This document shows positions 1 through 7,031 of a stretch of 10,063 nucleotides of DNA, piece by piece. The stretch comes from an uncultured Clostridia bacterium (GTDB lineage: Bacteria > Bacillota > Clostridia > Oscillospirales > Oscillospiraceae). A program made the translations under genes and the position numbers. Within the stretch, counting starts at the first letter, position 1; every line of letters starts with the position of its first letter. The DNA lies in contig CALBGG010000080.1 in assembly GCA_937893605.1 (NCBI GenBank), forward strand, positions 1-10,063, given 5' to 3'. The notes beneath the pieces are model-generated. The model did no database searches. It saw nothing but the letters and a program-made list of their open reading frames with translations, and had not been told where the DNA came from.

Positions 1-527
1 AGGCAGCCGCCGTCGCAGAAGCACTTTTCGAGCGCCCTGCCGGCCTTTTCGGAAACGGGATCGTTTTCCGCCGCGCCGAAGCGCATTATAACGCCGCTTT
101 CGGGCTTTGAAACGCATTTGCCCGGCTCGGGCAGCTCCGTGCCTATCGTGCCGAAGCCATAGAGTATTCTGTCCGCCGGGACGTATTTTTTCAGCACATC
201 GTCGTTGCCGATGCCGTTTTGCAGGGAAACAACGACAGTTTCTCTGCCGACGCAGGGCATGACCGAGGGCATTATGCCGTCGGTCTGAGTGGCCTTGACC
301 ATGAGGATGACCATGTCCATAAGGCCGATATCCTCGGCGGAGGCAGCCGTGTGAAAGCCGGTGAGCACCTCCTCGCCGGAAGGACTTACGAAGGTCATGC
401 CGCACTCGGCGACCTTATCCATGTGCGCCCTGTAGCGGTCAACGAGCCAGAGCTCCGCGCCGCCCTTATTTAGATATGAAGCAAAAACGCTGCCGGCCGC
501 GCCGGAGCCGATCATAGCAATTTTCAT
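1..527 (-). CDS. ketopantoate reductase family protein (PanE/ApbA), N-terminal part only
   Basis: This is the first ~175 residues of a family whose members are usually about 300 long; the rest lies left of the window. The N-terminus MKIAMIGSGAAG is a Rossmann dinucleotide-binding motif (G7, G9, G12). Lys78 in VILMVKA and Asn104 in SLQNGIGN match the conserved Lys and Asn of the substrate/NADPH site in this family. By family knowledge it would reduce 2-dehydropantoate to pantoate with NADPH in the cytosol (coenzyme A synthesis). Many Clostridia carry paralogs acting on other 2-oxo acids, so the exact substrate is not certain and I give no symbol. The start is ATG at 527, preceded by AAGGA at 535-539. 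The gene lies 55 bases downstream of the YkvI-type carrier on the same strand, with a 14-bp hairpin between them. Confidence 0.85.
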   Translation of the reverse strand, partial: MKIAMIGSGAAGSVFASYLNKGGAELWLVDRYRAHMDKVAECGMTFVSPSGEEVLTGFHTAASAEDIGLMDMVILMVKATQTDGIMPSVMPCVGRETVVVSLQNGIGNDDVLKKYVPADRILYGFGTIGTELPEPGKCVSKPESGVIMRFGAAENDPVSEKAGRALEKCFCDGGC

Positions 528-540
528 ATTAAGTTCCTTG

Positions 541-572
541 TCAAACACCACCGGAAAACCGGTGGTGTTTGA
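541..572. terminator. 14-bp perfect stem-loop between the carrier gene and the PanE-family gene
   Basis: The arms at 541-554 and 559-572 are perfectly complementary (TCAAACACCACCGG and its reverse complement) around an AAAA loop. The hairpin starts 10 bases after the stop codon of the minus-strand carrier. In that direction it is followed by CAAGGAACTT rather than a T-run, so it is not a canonical intrinsic terminator there. A run of six T lies at 579-584 on the plus-strand side. It could be a partial terminator, an mRNA-end stabiliser, or a structure controlling access to the adjacent ribosome binding site. Confidence 0.5.
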
Positions 573-582
573 GAATTGTTTT

Positions 583-1788
583 TTATTCGAGCTCTGCCTT
601 CTTCTGTGCCGCGAGCTTCTTGACCTTGGGGAGACCCCAGATCAGAACGGGCAGGAAGATGACAAGGATTGCGTAGTAGCCGTCGTAGCCGTAGGCGTAC
701 TTGATGATGGGGCCGAGGCCGAGCAGGGAGATGGCAAAGCAGATAGCGATGACGACAACGCCGACGATAACGCCGCGAACCTTCTCACTGTGGATGGCCT
801 TGGGGAAGCAGTAGCCCTGGAAGCGCTGGATCATGGTGAACACGAGGGTGACGCTGGTGGATACGAATGCGCAGAACAGCAGTACGCTGAAGATGACCAT
901 CAGCCACTTGATGCCGATGAGGGTAAGAACAGACTGGTTGGGGATGCCGTTTGCTGCGGTGGTGAAGCCTGCAACGCCGCCGTCCTGAAGTGCCTTGAGC
1001 AGCGGGTACCAGCGGGCGAGCATTGCGGTCGATGCAGCCAGTGCAAGGCCGTTCATGAGCCAGCCGAGGATATTTGCGCGCTTTACGCCCTTGAGGGTCA
1101 GGCCCTCGCTTGCGGCGATCATTGCGGGGATGGATACGCACTGGAATGCAGCGTAGACAAATATGCCTCGCCAGATAGCCTCGCCGGTGTTGTCAACATG
1201 GGCGGCCGCCTCGATGCCGTTCTCGGCCAGGAGCTGTGCGCTGATGGCGTCGAAGTCTGCGGCAAAGCCCGCGATGACGACGACTGCGGTGGAAATAAGA
1301 ATTGCGATGGAAAGAACTGTGGAAGCCGCGATGACGAGCTTGACGCCGAAGATGCTCAGGATTATGAGGACCGCAACGATGATGAGGTTGAACAGAAGCT
1401 TGTTTGCGGTCACGGAATAGTCAACGCCGAAGAAGTTTGCGAGAACCTCGCCAGCGCCTGCAACTGCGGCCGCGACGGCTGCGAGCAGGATGACAATGTA
1501 GAATATCTCAAAGAAGACCTCCATCCAGGGCTTCGGATACAGAGCCGCGAAGGTGTCCTTATAGTTTGTAAAGCCGCTGAGCTTTGCAAACTTCATAACT
1601 GTGTACATAACAAGTGCGAGAAGACCCATTGCGATAATGGGGAGAACAGCGGCCCAAATGCCGTACTGCGAGAAATAGCTGACTACCTGGTTACCGGAGG
1701 CGAAACCGCCGCCGACGTGGGTACCGAACCACACGGAACCGACCGTAAACGCGGCCGCCCATGTGCCCTTGGCTGCTTTGTTGTTCAT
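583..1788 (-). CDS. YkvI-family membrane protein (LeuT-fold, APC-superfamily-like carrier)
   Basis: This is a 401-residue integral membrane protein with about ten to eleven hydrophobic segments, as expected for the uncharacterised YkvI group. Near the N-terminus, residues 20-34 (WFGTHVGGGFASGNQ) form a glycine-rich break in the first membrane helix, as seen in the unwound substrate-binding helix of LeuT-fold transporters. The C-terminus is short, lysine-rich and probably cytoplasmic. Substrate is unknown; amino acids or related organic solutes are plausible by fold only. The start is ATG at 1788 with AGGAG at 1796-1800. The best promoter match is far upstream (2118-2146), implying a leader of about 320 nt. 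The PanE-family gene follows on the same strand. An alternative label would be a BrnQ-like or nucleobase-type carrier, but it lacks the BrnQ FFGAGN signature. Confidence 0.8.
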   Translation of the reverse strand: MNNKAAKGTWAAAFTVGSVWFGTHVGGGFASGNQVVSYFSQYGIWAAVLPIIAMGLLALVMYTVMKFAKLSGFTNYKDTFAALYPKPWMEVFFEIFYIVILLAAVAAAVAGAGEVLANFFGVDYSVTANKLLFNLIIVAVLIILSIFGVKLVIAASTVLSIAILISTAVVVIAGFAADFDAISAQLLAENGIEAAAHVDNTGEAIWRGIFVYAAFQCVSIPAMIAASEGLTLKGVKRANILGWLMNGLALAASTAMLARWYPLLKALQDGGVAGFTTAANGIPNQSVLTLIGIKWLMVIFSVLLFCAFVSTSVTLVFTMIQRFQGYCFPKAIHSEKVRGVIVGVVVIAICFAISLLGLGPIIKYAYGYDGYYAILVIFLPVLIWGLPKVKKLAAQKKAELE

Positions 1789-2111
1789 GATGACTCTCCT
1801 TTTTTTCTAAGTCTCTTCTATTTTGGTCTGACATTTCCTTCTTCGCACGGCGGCTCCTCAACCGCGGGGCAAAGTCACGGTAAAAATGTTCTGACGTATG
1901 CACGCCTTGTTAAAAACAAAACAAAGCCACTGCCGAACCGAAGGAACGGTCTGCTAAAACAATTCCTTGGTCAACAGGGCTTCACCGGAGAGAAAAAATC
2001 TTTCCGCGGAAGACAAACGGACTTTTTTCTTTGTCCGCCGTATTCCGTCGGGCAGATCCCGCGGAATCGTCTTACGCATTGCAGGATTAAGTTACGGTTT
2101 TTTCAAAACGC
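1789..2111 (-). promoter_or_regulatory. long 5' leader of the YkvI-family gene with a possible attenuator
   Basis: The stretch from the predicted transcription start (about 2111) to the carrier's start codon has no convincing gene. Read on the minus strand it can form a two-part hairpin at 2042-2067 (ATTCCG/CGGAAT closing CGGG/CCCG). It can then form a helix between 2030-2038 and 2006-2017. A terminator-like hairpin (1999-2005 with 2008-2013, one bulged A) is followed directly by six U residues at 1993-1998. The second helix uses the same bases as the first arm of the terminator-like hairpin, so the two are mutually exclusive, as in attenuators. I do not recognise a named riboswitch, and the T-box consensus is absent. 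Existence of a regulated terminator is inference from base pairing only. Confidence 0.35.
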
Positions 2112-2117
2112 AAGCAT

Positions 2118-2146
2118 ATTGTACATTCGAGTTCACAATGCGTCAA
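2118..2146 (-). promoter_or_regulatory. sigma-A-like promoter reading left toward the YkvI-family gene
   Basis: On the minus strand, TTGACG (2141-2146) is separated by exactly 17 bases from TACAAT (2118-2123). These are five of six matches to each consensus box, in an AT-rich setting. Predicted transcription start is near 2111. No comparably good promoter was found closer to the carrier's start codon. Confidence 0.6.
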
Positions 2147-2345
2147 TATTTGAGCCGAAAAATTAATAAAAAACGACTGTCAAAAATCCAACAAATACGC
2201 AATTTTCGTCGATTTCACTAAAACGAATAAAAAACGTTCAAAAAAAGTTAAAAATTAATCTGCATAAATGAAATAGTTAAAAATTTAAAAATTTTTGCAT
2301 GAATACGGAAAACTTGTGGCAAAAAATTGTTCTGAGCAAAAAAAC

Positions 2346-2460
2346 GTGCAGTTTCAATGGTTTGCGGCTTTTTTAACATGCTTTCGGCACATAAACATGT
2401 GCAGTTCCGAATGCCAGTGTAAAATGGCAACGCTAAATAATTGACAAAGTGTGCGGTTTC
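2346..2460 (+). repeat. three direct repeats GTGC(A/G)GTT(T/C)C spaced 52-53 bases apart
   Basis: Copies are GTGCAGTTTC at 2346-2355, GTGCAGTTCC at 2399-2408 and GTGCGGTTTC at 2451-2460. The start-to-start distances are 53 and 52 bases, close to five helical turns. The first two also share a following AATG. The third copy lies inside the spacer between the -35 and -10 boxes of the oxidoreductase promoter. This arrangement suggests binding sites for a regulator on one face of the DNA. The regulator is not identifiable from the sequence. Confidence 0.5.
2387..2402. other. short perfect inverted repeat upstream of the oxidoreductase promoter
   Basis: GCACAT and ATGTGC flank an AAAC centre, about 40 bases before the -35 box at 2441. 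The right arm overlaps the second copy of the direct repeat described at 2346-2460. It may be a protein-binding site, but a six-base arm is weak evidence alone. Confidence 0.3.
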
Positions 2461-2470
2461 GTGGTATAAA
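2441..2470 (+). promoter_or_regulatory. promoter of the oxidoreductase-hypA operon
   Basis: TTGACA at 2441-2446 is a perfect -35 box. TATAAA at 2465-2470 follows after 18 bases (or GTATAA at 2464 after 17). The expected transcription start near 2477 falls inside a small dyad, GGTCT-TT-AGACC (2471-2482). The region upstream (about 2160-2440) is very rich in A and T runs, which could act as UP elements. Confidence 0.75.
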
Positions 2471-2535
2471 GGTCTTTAGACCAATGTAATACCGTGAAGA
2501 TACATACATTAATTACAAAAACAGGGGGAAACAGC

Positions 2536-5187
2536 ATGGCCAACAGACCGAATATCCTTGCGCTGGCGTCCAAGATCAGCCTCGAGGGCCTGACCTACAC
2601 CGGCATTACCTACAAGGATCCAGAATACAGGATCCTCGATCCCATCGTCGATGACGATATGTGCGCTATCATGATGCGCATGCGCCTTGAAAAGGAGCTG
2701 TCCGTTGAGGAGATAGCCAAGAAGGCGAGAAAGAGCGTTGAGTTTACTCAGGAGCAGTGCGACAAGCTTGTCAAGGCCGGCGTTATCCGCGTTCGCTACC
2801 GCGGCGAGGAGCCCTGCTACTACTATCCCATCTGGGTGCCCGGCATCATGGAGGGCATACTCGGCAACCGCGAGCAGTGCGAGAAGTATCCCGACCTCGG
2901 CGTGTGCTTTGAGGAATACACCCGCATCCGCGTCGGCATGCTCGCTCCCGTTCTCGGCAAGGGCGTTAACTTCATGCGCGTAATGCCCGTTATGAGCGCT
3001 ATCGAGAACAACAGCCACGCGGCGAGCTATGACGAGCTGAGCACCATAATCGAAAACGCAACTGCCATCTCCGTCGGTCCGTGCTCCTGCCGCCGCTCGC
3101 GCCGTCTCATGGGCGAGGGCTGCGGCCACCTGGAAGAGGATATGTGCATGTACATAAACGACAATGCCATCAACTTCTCCAGAAACGGCGAGCACCGCCT
3201 CATCAGCAAGGAAGAGGCCTATGAGATCTTAAAGCGCGCCGAGGATAACGGCCTTGTCCACGACGTAAACCAGGCTCCCGGCTTCGACGATGTCACCGCA
3301 ATCTGCAACTGCTGCGGCTGCTCCTGCTACGCGCTGCGCATTGCCGAGATGTTCCGCGCTCCCGAGGGCGTAAGCTCGAACTTCATCGCCAAAGTCGATA
3401 AGGACAAGTGCGTCGCCTGCGGCCAGTGCGTCGAAAACTGCCAGCCCAACGCCGTCCGCCTCGGTCAGAAGCTGTGCACCACCGATCCGCATATCTCCGA
3501 CGCGTACCAGTCGGATAAGGAAGTGCCCTGGGATAAGAAGAGCTACAACGTCGATTACCGCACCACCCGCACCGACGTCATGGAATCCGGCACCGCGCCC
3601 TGCAAGGCACAGTGCCCGGCCCACGTTCCCGTTCAGGGCTACATAAAGCTCGCCTCTCAGGGACGCTACACCGAGGCTCTCGAGCTTATAAAGAAGGAAA
3701 ATCCCTTCCCGGCAGTCTGCGGCCGCATCTGCAACAAGGCGTGCGAGGACGCATGCACCCGCGGCGATATCGACTCGCCCATCGCCATCGACGATATCAA
3801 GAAGTTCATCGCCGAGAAGGATCTTGAGGCAAAGCACCGCTTCGTTCCCAAGATGGTCAACCAGCTCGGCAAGCCCTATGAGGAGAAGATCGCCGTCATC
3901 GGCGCAGGTCCCGCCGGTCTGAGCTGTGCGTATTACCTCGCCGTCAAGGGCTACCCCGTTACCGTATATGAAAAGGAAAAGGCGCTCGGCGGCATGCTCA
4001 CCATGGGCATCCCCTCCTTCCGCCTTGAAAAGGACGTTATAAACGCCGAGATCAAGGTTCTCAAGGATCTGGGCGTTAAGTTCAAGACCGGCGTTGAGGT
4101 CGGAAAGGACATATCTCTCGATAAGCTGCGCGAGCAGGGCTTCAAGGCCTTCTATCTCGCTGTCGGCGCGTCGAAGGGCGCAAAGGTCGGCTGCCCGGGC
4201 GACGATCTGCCCGGCGTGTTCACCGGCATCGACTTCCTGCGCGAGGTAAACCTCGGCGAGAAGCCGGCCATCGGCAAGAACGTAGCCGTCATCGGCGGCG
4301 GCAATGTCGCTATTGACGTTGCACGCGCTGCCGTCCGCCTCGGCGCGAAGACCACGGTCGTCTACCGCCGCGACCGCGACGCAATGCCCGCTGCCGACGA
4401 TGAGGTCGAAGAGGCCATCGAGGAGGGCGTGAAGTTCATGTTCCTGGCCGCTCCGGTCGAGATAAGCGGCGAGGGCAAGGCAGAGCAGCTCAAGGTCGAG
4501 ATCATGGAGCTAAAGGCCGGAAAGCCCGTCGGCACCGGCAAGTTTGAGACTCTCAGTGTCTCCGCCGTTATCTCCGCCATCGGTCAGAAGATAGACCTCG
4601 GCGGCATGCAGTGCATCGCAACCGGCGCAAAGGGCGAGGTCAAGGTCTCTCTGCCCAGCTATCAGACCAGCGTTCCCGACGTGTTTGCCGGCGGCGACGT
4701 CGTAACCGGCCCGAAGTTCGCAATAGACGCCATCGCGGCAGGCAAGGAGGGCGCCGTCTCCATCCACCGCTATGTACATCCCGGTCAGTCGCAGGTCATC
4801 GGCCGCGACAGACGCGATTATAAGTCAATGAACCCCGCCACCGCCGGCATCTCCGTCGCGGGCTTCGACACCGCCCCCAGGCAGAAGGCCTCCGCGGGCT
4901 CTGCCAAGGAGGCGAAGAAGACCTTCAAGGATCTGCGCGGTACTTTCACCGAGGATCAGATGAAGATCGAGGCCTCCCGCTGCCTCGGCTGCGGCGCGGC
5001 GGTCGTCGATGAGAGCCTCTGCGTCGGCTGCGGCATCTGCACCACCAAGTGCAAGTTCGACGCGATCCGTCTCGAGAAGGTCACGGACTATGTCGGAGCA
5101 CCGTACTTCAAGGCGCTGCTCGGCGCGGCAGGAAACGCTCCCGCGGCGGTCGCAAAGCTCATCACAAAGAAGATCGCGAGAAAGTAA
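2536..5187 (+). CDS. multidomain FAD-dependent, [4Fe-4S] pyridine nucleotide oxidoreductase (GltD/NfnL-like core)
   Basis: This 883-residue protein is inferred to move electrons between NAD(P)H and Fe-S partners in the cytosol. Domains in order: a helix-turn-helix-like region (about 55-100); a Cys domain with PCSCRR (C183, C185) and C196, C204; a cysteine-rich CNCCGCSCY at 257-265; a ferredoxin motif CxxCxxCxxxCP (C292, C295, C298, C302); a GltD-type Fe-S domain (C356, C360, C395, C399, C403, C407); an FAD Rossmann motif GAGPAG (456-461); an NAD(P)H Rossmann motif GGGNVA (587-592) with the following YRR; a second FAD segment FAGGD near 717-721; and a C-terminal ferredoxin motif (C829, C832, C835, C839) preceded by CLGC (816-819). 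I chose ATG 2536 because AGGGGG lies 7 bases before it. An in-frame ATG at 2494 has no comparable site. Codons are strongly C-ending, consistent with good expression. It is followed by hypA in the same operon. The electron partner is unknown; electron bifurcation is possible but not shown. Confidence 0.9.
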   Translation: MANRPNILALASKISLEGLTYTGITYKDPEYRILDPIVDDDMCAIMMRMRLEKELSVEEIAKKARKSVEFTQEQCDKLVKAGVIRVRYRGEEPCYYYPIWVPGIMEGILGNREQCEKYPDLGVCFEEYTRIRVGMLAPVLGKGVNFMRVMPVMSAIENNSHAASYDELSTIIENATAISVGPCSCRRSRRLMGEGCGHLEEDMCMYINDNAINFSRNGEHRLISKEEAYEILKRAEDNGLVHDVNQAPGFDDVTAICNCCGCSCYALRIAEMFRAPEGVSSNFIAKVDKDKCVACGQCVENCQPNAVRLGQKLCTTDPHISDAYQSDKEVPWDKKSYNVDYRTTRTDVMESGTAPCKAQCPAHVPVQGYIKLASQGRYTEALELIKKENPFPAVCGRICNKACEDACTRGDIDSPIAIDDIKKFIAEKDLEAKHRFVPKMVNQLGKPYEEKIAVIGAGPAGLSCAYYLAVKGYPVTVYEKEKALGGMLTMGIPSFRLEKDVINAEIKVLKDLGVKFKTGVEVGKDISLDKLREQGFKAFYLAVGASKGAKVGCPGDDLPGVFTGIDFLREVNLGEKPAIGKNVAVIGGGNVAIDVARAAVRLGAKTTVVYRRDRDAMPAADDEVEEAIEEGVKFMFLAAPVEISGEGKAEQLKVEIMELKAGKPVGTGKFETLSVSAVISAIGQKIDLGGMQCIATGAKGEVKVSLPSYQTSVPDVFAGGDVVTGPKFAIDAIAAGKEGAVSIHRYVHPGQSQVIGRDRRDYKSMNPATAGISVAGFDTAPRQKASAGSAKEAKKTFKDLRGTFTEDQMKIEASRCLGCGAAVVDESLCVGCGICTTKCKFDAIRLEKVTDYVGAPYFKALLGAAGNAPAAVAKLITKKIARK

Positions 5188-5199
5188 AGGAGCCGCATA

Positions 5200-5547
5200 A
5201 TGCATGAGATAGGCGTCGTCCGCTCGGTCGTAAAGACCGTCACGGACTTTGCCAAGGAGAATAATATCGCGGAGGTGGCCGAGATCGTTCTGGATATCGG
5301 TGAGCTTTCGCTGGTCATTCCGAAGTATGTCGAGGATATTTATCCCGTCGTGGTCAAGGATACCTTCCTGAAGGACACGAAGCTCATTATAAATGTCATT
5401 CCCGGCATGGCCGAGTGCGACGAGTGCAATGAGATATTCAACGTCATCGAGCACGAGGGCTATTGCCCGAACTGCGGCAGCTTCGAAAAGACCATACTTT
5501 CGGGCAAGGATTTCCTCATCCGGGAAATCCACATACCCGAAGACTGA
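5200..5547 (+). CDS. hypA: hydrogenase/urease nickel incorporation metallochaperone HypA
   Basis: The 115-residue length and N-terminus MHEIG match HypA, in which Met1-His2-Glu3 supply the nickel site. The zinc site is present as two CxxC pairs, C73/C76 (CDEC) and C89/C92 (CPNC). By family knowledge HypA works with HypB to deliver nickel to [NiFe]-hydrogenase precursors, and sometimes to urease. Start ATG 5200 has AAGGAG at 5187-5192, overlapping the last base of the stop codon of the oxidoreductase. The 12-base gap means co-transcription and probably translational coupling. No hypB, other hyp genes or hydrogenase subunits are in view, so its client enzyme lies elsewhere or is atypical. Confidence 0.93.
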   Translation: MHEIGVVRSVVKTVTDFAKENNIAEVAEIVLDIGELSLVIPKYVEDIYPVVVKDTFLKDTKLIINVIPGMAECDECNEIFNVIEHEGYCPNCGSFEKTILSGKDFLIREIHIPED

Positions 5548-5548
5548 A

Positions 5549-5583
5549 AAAGGCCCCCATGAAAACCATGGGGGTCTTTTTCA
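5549..5583 (+). terminator. intrinsic terminator of the oxidoreductase-hypA operon
   Basis: The core arms CCCCCAT (5554-5560) and ATGGGGG (5568-5574) pair perfectly. The stem extends outward through G-U, G-C and A-T pairs into the A-run (5547-5551) and T-run (5577-5581). It begins immediately after the hypA stop codon and ends in TCTTTTT, a standard intrinsic terminator layout. Confidence 0.85.
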
Positions 5584-5587
5584 GAGG

Positions 5588-5690
5588 CGAACGGGCGCTG
5601 TACCCATACGGTGATTGCAGATGCCCGGTTCGAAAATACCTCCCCCCTTCGACGGAAAGGTAGCGCGTCCCGGCGGAGAATGAGGTGTTA
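5588..5690. repeat. structured intergenic sequence with degenerate palindromes
   Basis: Between the hypA terminator and the CDF gene, CGAACGGGC (5588-5596) and GCCCGGTTCG (5623-5632) form an imperfect inverted repeat. Shorter nested arms CTG/CAG and ACC/GGT lie inside it. A second segment from 5641 (CCTCCCCCCTTCGA then GGAAAGG) resembles the hairpin at 7032-7054. No clear promoter for the CDF gene was found here, so it may use a weak promoter or read-through. Assigning these as a dispersed repeat is inference. Confidence 0.35.
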
Positions 5691-5734
5691 TTAAATAATA
5701 ATAAAAGGAGTGCGCAAAAGCGCTATTATAAAGC

Positions 5735-6904
5735 ATGGTAAAGCTGCTCGCAAAAATATTCATAAAAAATCCGACGGAGTACAGCAATCCGACGGTGCGC
5801 AAGGCGTACGGCACTCTGTGCAGCGTGCTGGGCATATGCCTGAACGTGCTGCTGTTTGCGGGGAAATACGCCGCAGGGGCGCTCTCTGGCTCGATCGCCA
5901 TCACGGCCGATGCGTTCAATAACCTCTCGGATGCGGGCGCGTCGGCGATATCGCTGCTGGGCTTTAGCCTCTCGGGCAAGAAGCCCGACCCGAACCACCC
6001 CTTCGGCCACGGAAGGATCGAGTACATCTCCGGTCTTGCCGTCGCGGCGCTTATAATCGTCATGGGCGTTGAGCTGCTGATAAGCTCGGTCGAGAAGATC
6101 GTCAGCCCGGAGCCGGTAGAGGTCGGTCTGCTCCCGGCGGCGATACTGCTCGCGTCGATACTCGTCAAGCTCTACATGTTCGCGTACAATCGCGCTGTGG
6201 GCAGGAAGATATCATCCACGGCGATGGCCGCCACGGGCACGGACAGCCTGTCCGACTCCGTGGCGACGGCGGTCGTGCTGCTGTCGATGGGTGTAAGCTG
6301 GCTGTTTAAGGTGAATATCGACGGCTGGGCAGGCTCAGCCGTAGCGGTGTTTATCCTCTTTGCAGGCTACGGCGTCGCAAAGGACACCGTCTCGCCGCTG
6401 CTCGGACGTGCGCCCGACCCGGAGCTCGTGCAGAGCATAGAAAACATCGTCATGAGCTCGGACGCGGTGCTCGGCATGCACGACCTCGTCGTGCATGACT
6501 ACGGCCCGGGGCGCCTGATGATATCTCTGCACGCCGAGGTTGACGGACGCGGCAATATTTTCGAGCTTCACGACAAAATAGACACCATCGAGCGCCGGCT
6601 CAAGGCCGCGCTCGGCTGCGATGCGACGATACACATGGACCCCGTCGAGACCGACAACGAGCAGGTGTCCGCAGAGCGCGCCGCGCTCGAAAAGGCACTC
6701 GGCGACGTCAAGGGTCTGCGCGGCATCCATGATTTTCGCGTGGTCACGGGGCCGCGCCACACGAATCTGATCTTCGACGTTGTTATGGACACCTCCATCG
6801 GCAAGACTCCCGAGGAGTTTAGGCGCATCATCTGCCGCACCGTCGAGGAACGCCTCCCCGGCCACTTTGCCGTCGTCACCGTCGACACCTCCTTTGTCTT
6901 TTAA
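5735..6904 (+). CDS. cation diffusion facilitator (CDF) family metal exporter with duplicated C-terminal domain
   Basis: This 389-residue inner-membrane protein would export divalent metal in exchange for protons. Membrane segments fill roughly residues 28-220. The transport-site motifs are visible: N62 and D66 in ADAFNNLSDAG, and D170 and D174 in TDSLSD. The HPFGHGRIEY loop typical of CDF proteins follows the second helix. An Asn/Asp-Asp/Asp set has been associated with manganese exporters such as MntE, so Mn(II) is a reasonable but unproven guess. The usual cytoplasmic CDF domain is at about 223-304. A further ~80 residues (310-389) look like a second copy. Start ATG 5735 is forced by an in-frame stop at 5729, and the N-terminus MVKLLAKIFIKN is typical. 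The nearest ribosome binding site, GGAG at 5707-5710, is unusually far away, with a small GCGC-AAAA-GCGC hairpin between. Confidence 0.9.
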   Translation: MVKLLAKIFIKNPTEYSNPTVRKAYGTLCSVLGICLNVLLFAGKYAAGALSGSIAITADAFNNLSDAGASAISLLGFSLSGKKPDPNHPFGHGRIEYISGLAVAALIIVMGVELLISSVEKIVSPEPVEVGLLPAAILLASILVKLYMFAYNRAVGRKISSTAMAATGTDSLSDSVATAVVLLSMGVSWLFKVNIDGWAGSAVAVFILFAGYGVAKDTVSPLLGRAPDPELVQSIENIVMSSDAVLGMHDLVVHDYGPGRLMISLHAEVDGRGNIFELHDKIDTIERRLKAALGCDATIHMDPVETDNEQVSAERAALEKALGDVKGLRGIHDFRVVTGPRHTNLIFDVVMDTSIGKTPEEFRRIICRTVEERLPGHFAVVTVDTSFVF

Positions 6905-7031
6905 AGGCGCATTAAGGCTGCTCTTATACGCTTATTTCGGTTGCCCGGAGTCGAGGAAGCCGATGAAGCCATGCGGCTGTCGCTTCCAATTAAATTGTGC
7001 TGATTTGGTGCAAATTTTGCGTCGCACCCAT

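Noticed and set aside
1691..1903. Small minus-strand frame overlapping the carrier's start, as a leader peptide
   Set aside because: It runs over 30 codons into the carrier gene in another frame, is very arginine-rich, and shows no family likeness; an internal ATG at 1834 has AAGGA close by, but the spacing is too short.
538..2166. 542-codon plus-strand open frame
   Set aside because: It lies antisense to the well-supported carrier gene, is rich in Asp, Glu, Cys and Gly as expected of a mirrored GC-rich frame, and has no recognisable domain.
2494..2535. Earlier ATG for the oxidoreductase
   Set aside because: It lacks a ribosome binding site and adds 14 residues of non-conserved type; ATG 2536 has AGGGGG at correct spacing.
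2509..3195. 228-codon minus-strand open frame
   Set aside because: It is antisense to the oxidoreductase, whose cysteine and Rossmann motifs are unmistakable; the product has no family features.
4825..5532. 235-codon minus-strand open frame
   Set aside because: It is antisense to the end of the oxidoreductase and to hypA, and would cross a tight operon junction.
5581..6168. 195-codon minus-strand open frame
   Set aside because: It overlaps the CDF gene's first helices and the structured intergenic region; serine-rich mirror composition and no good start signal.
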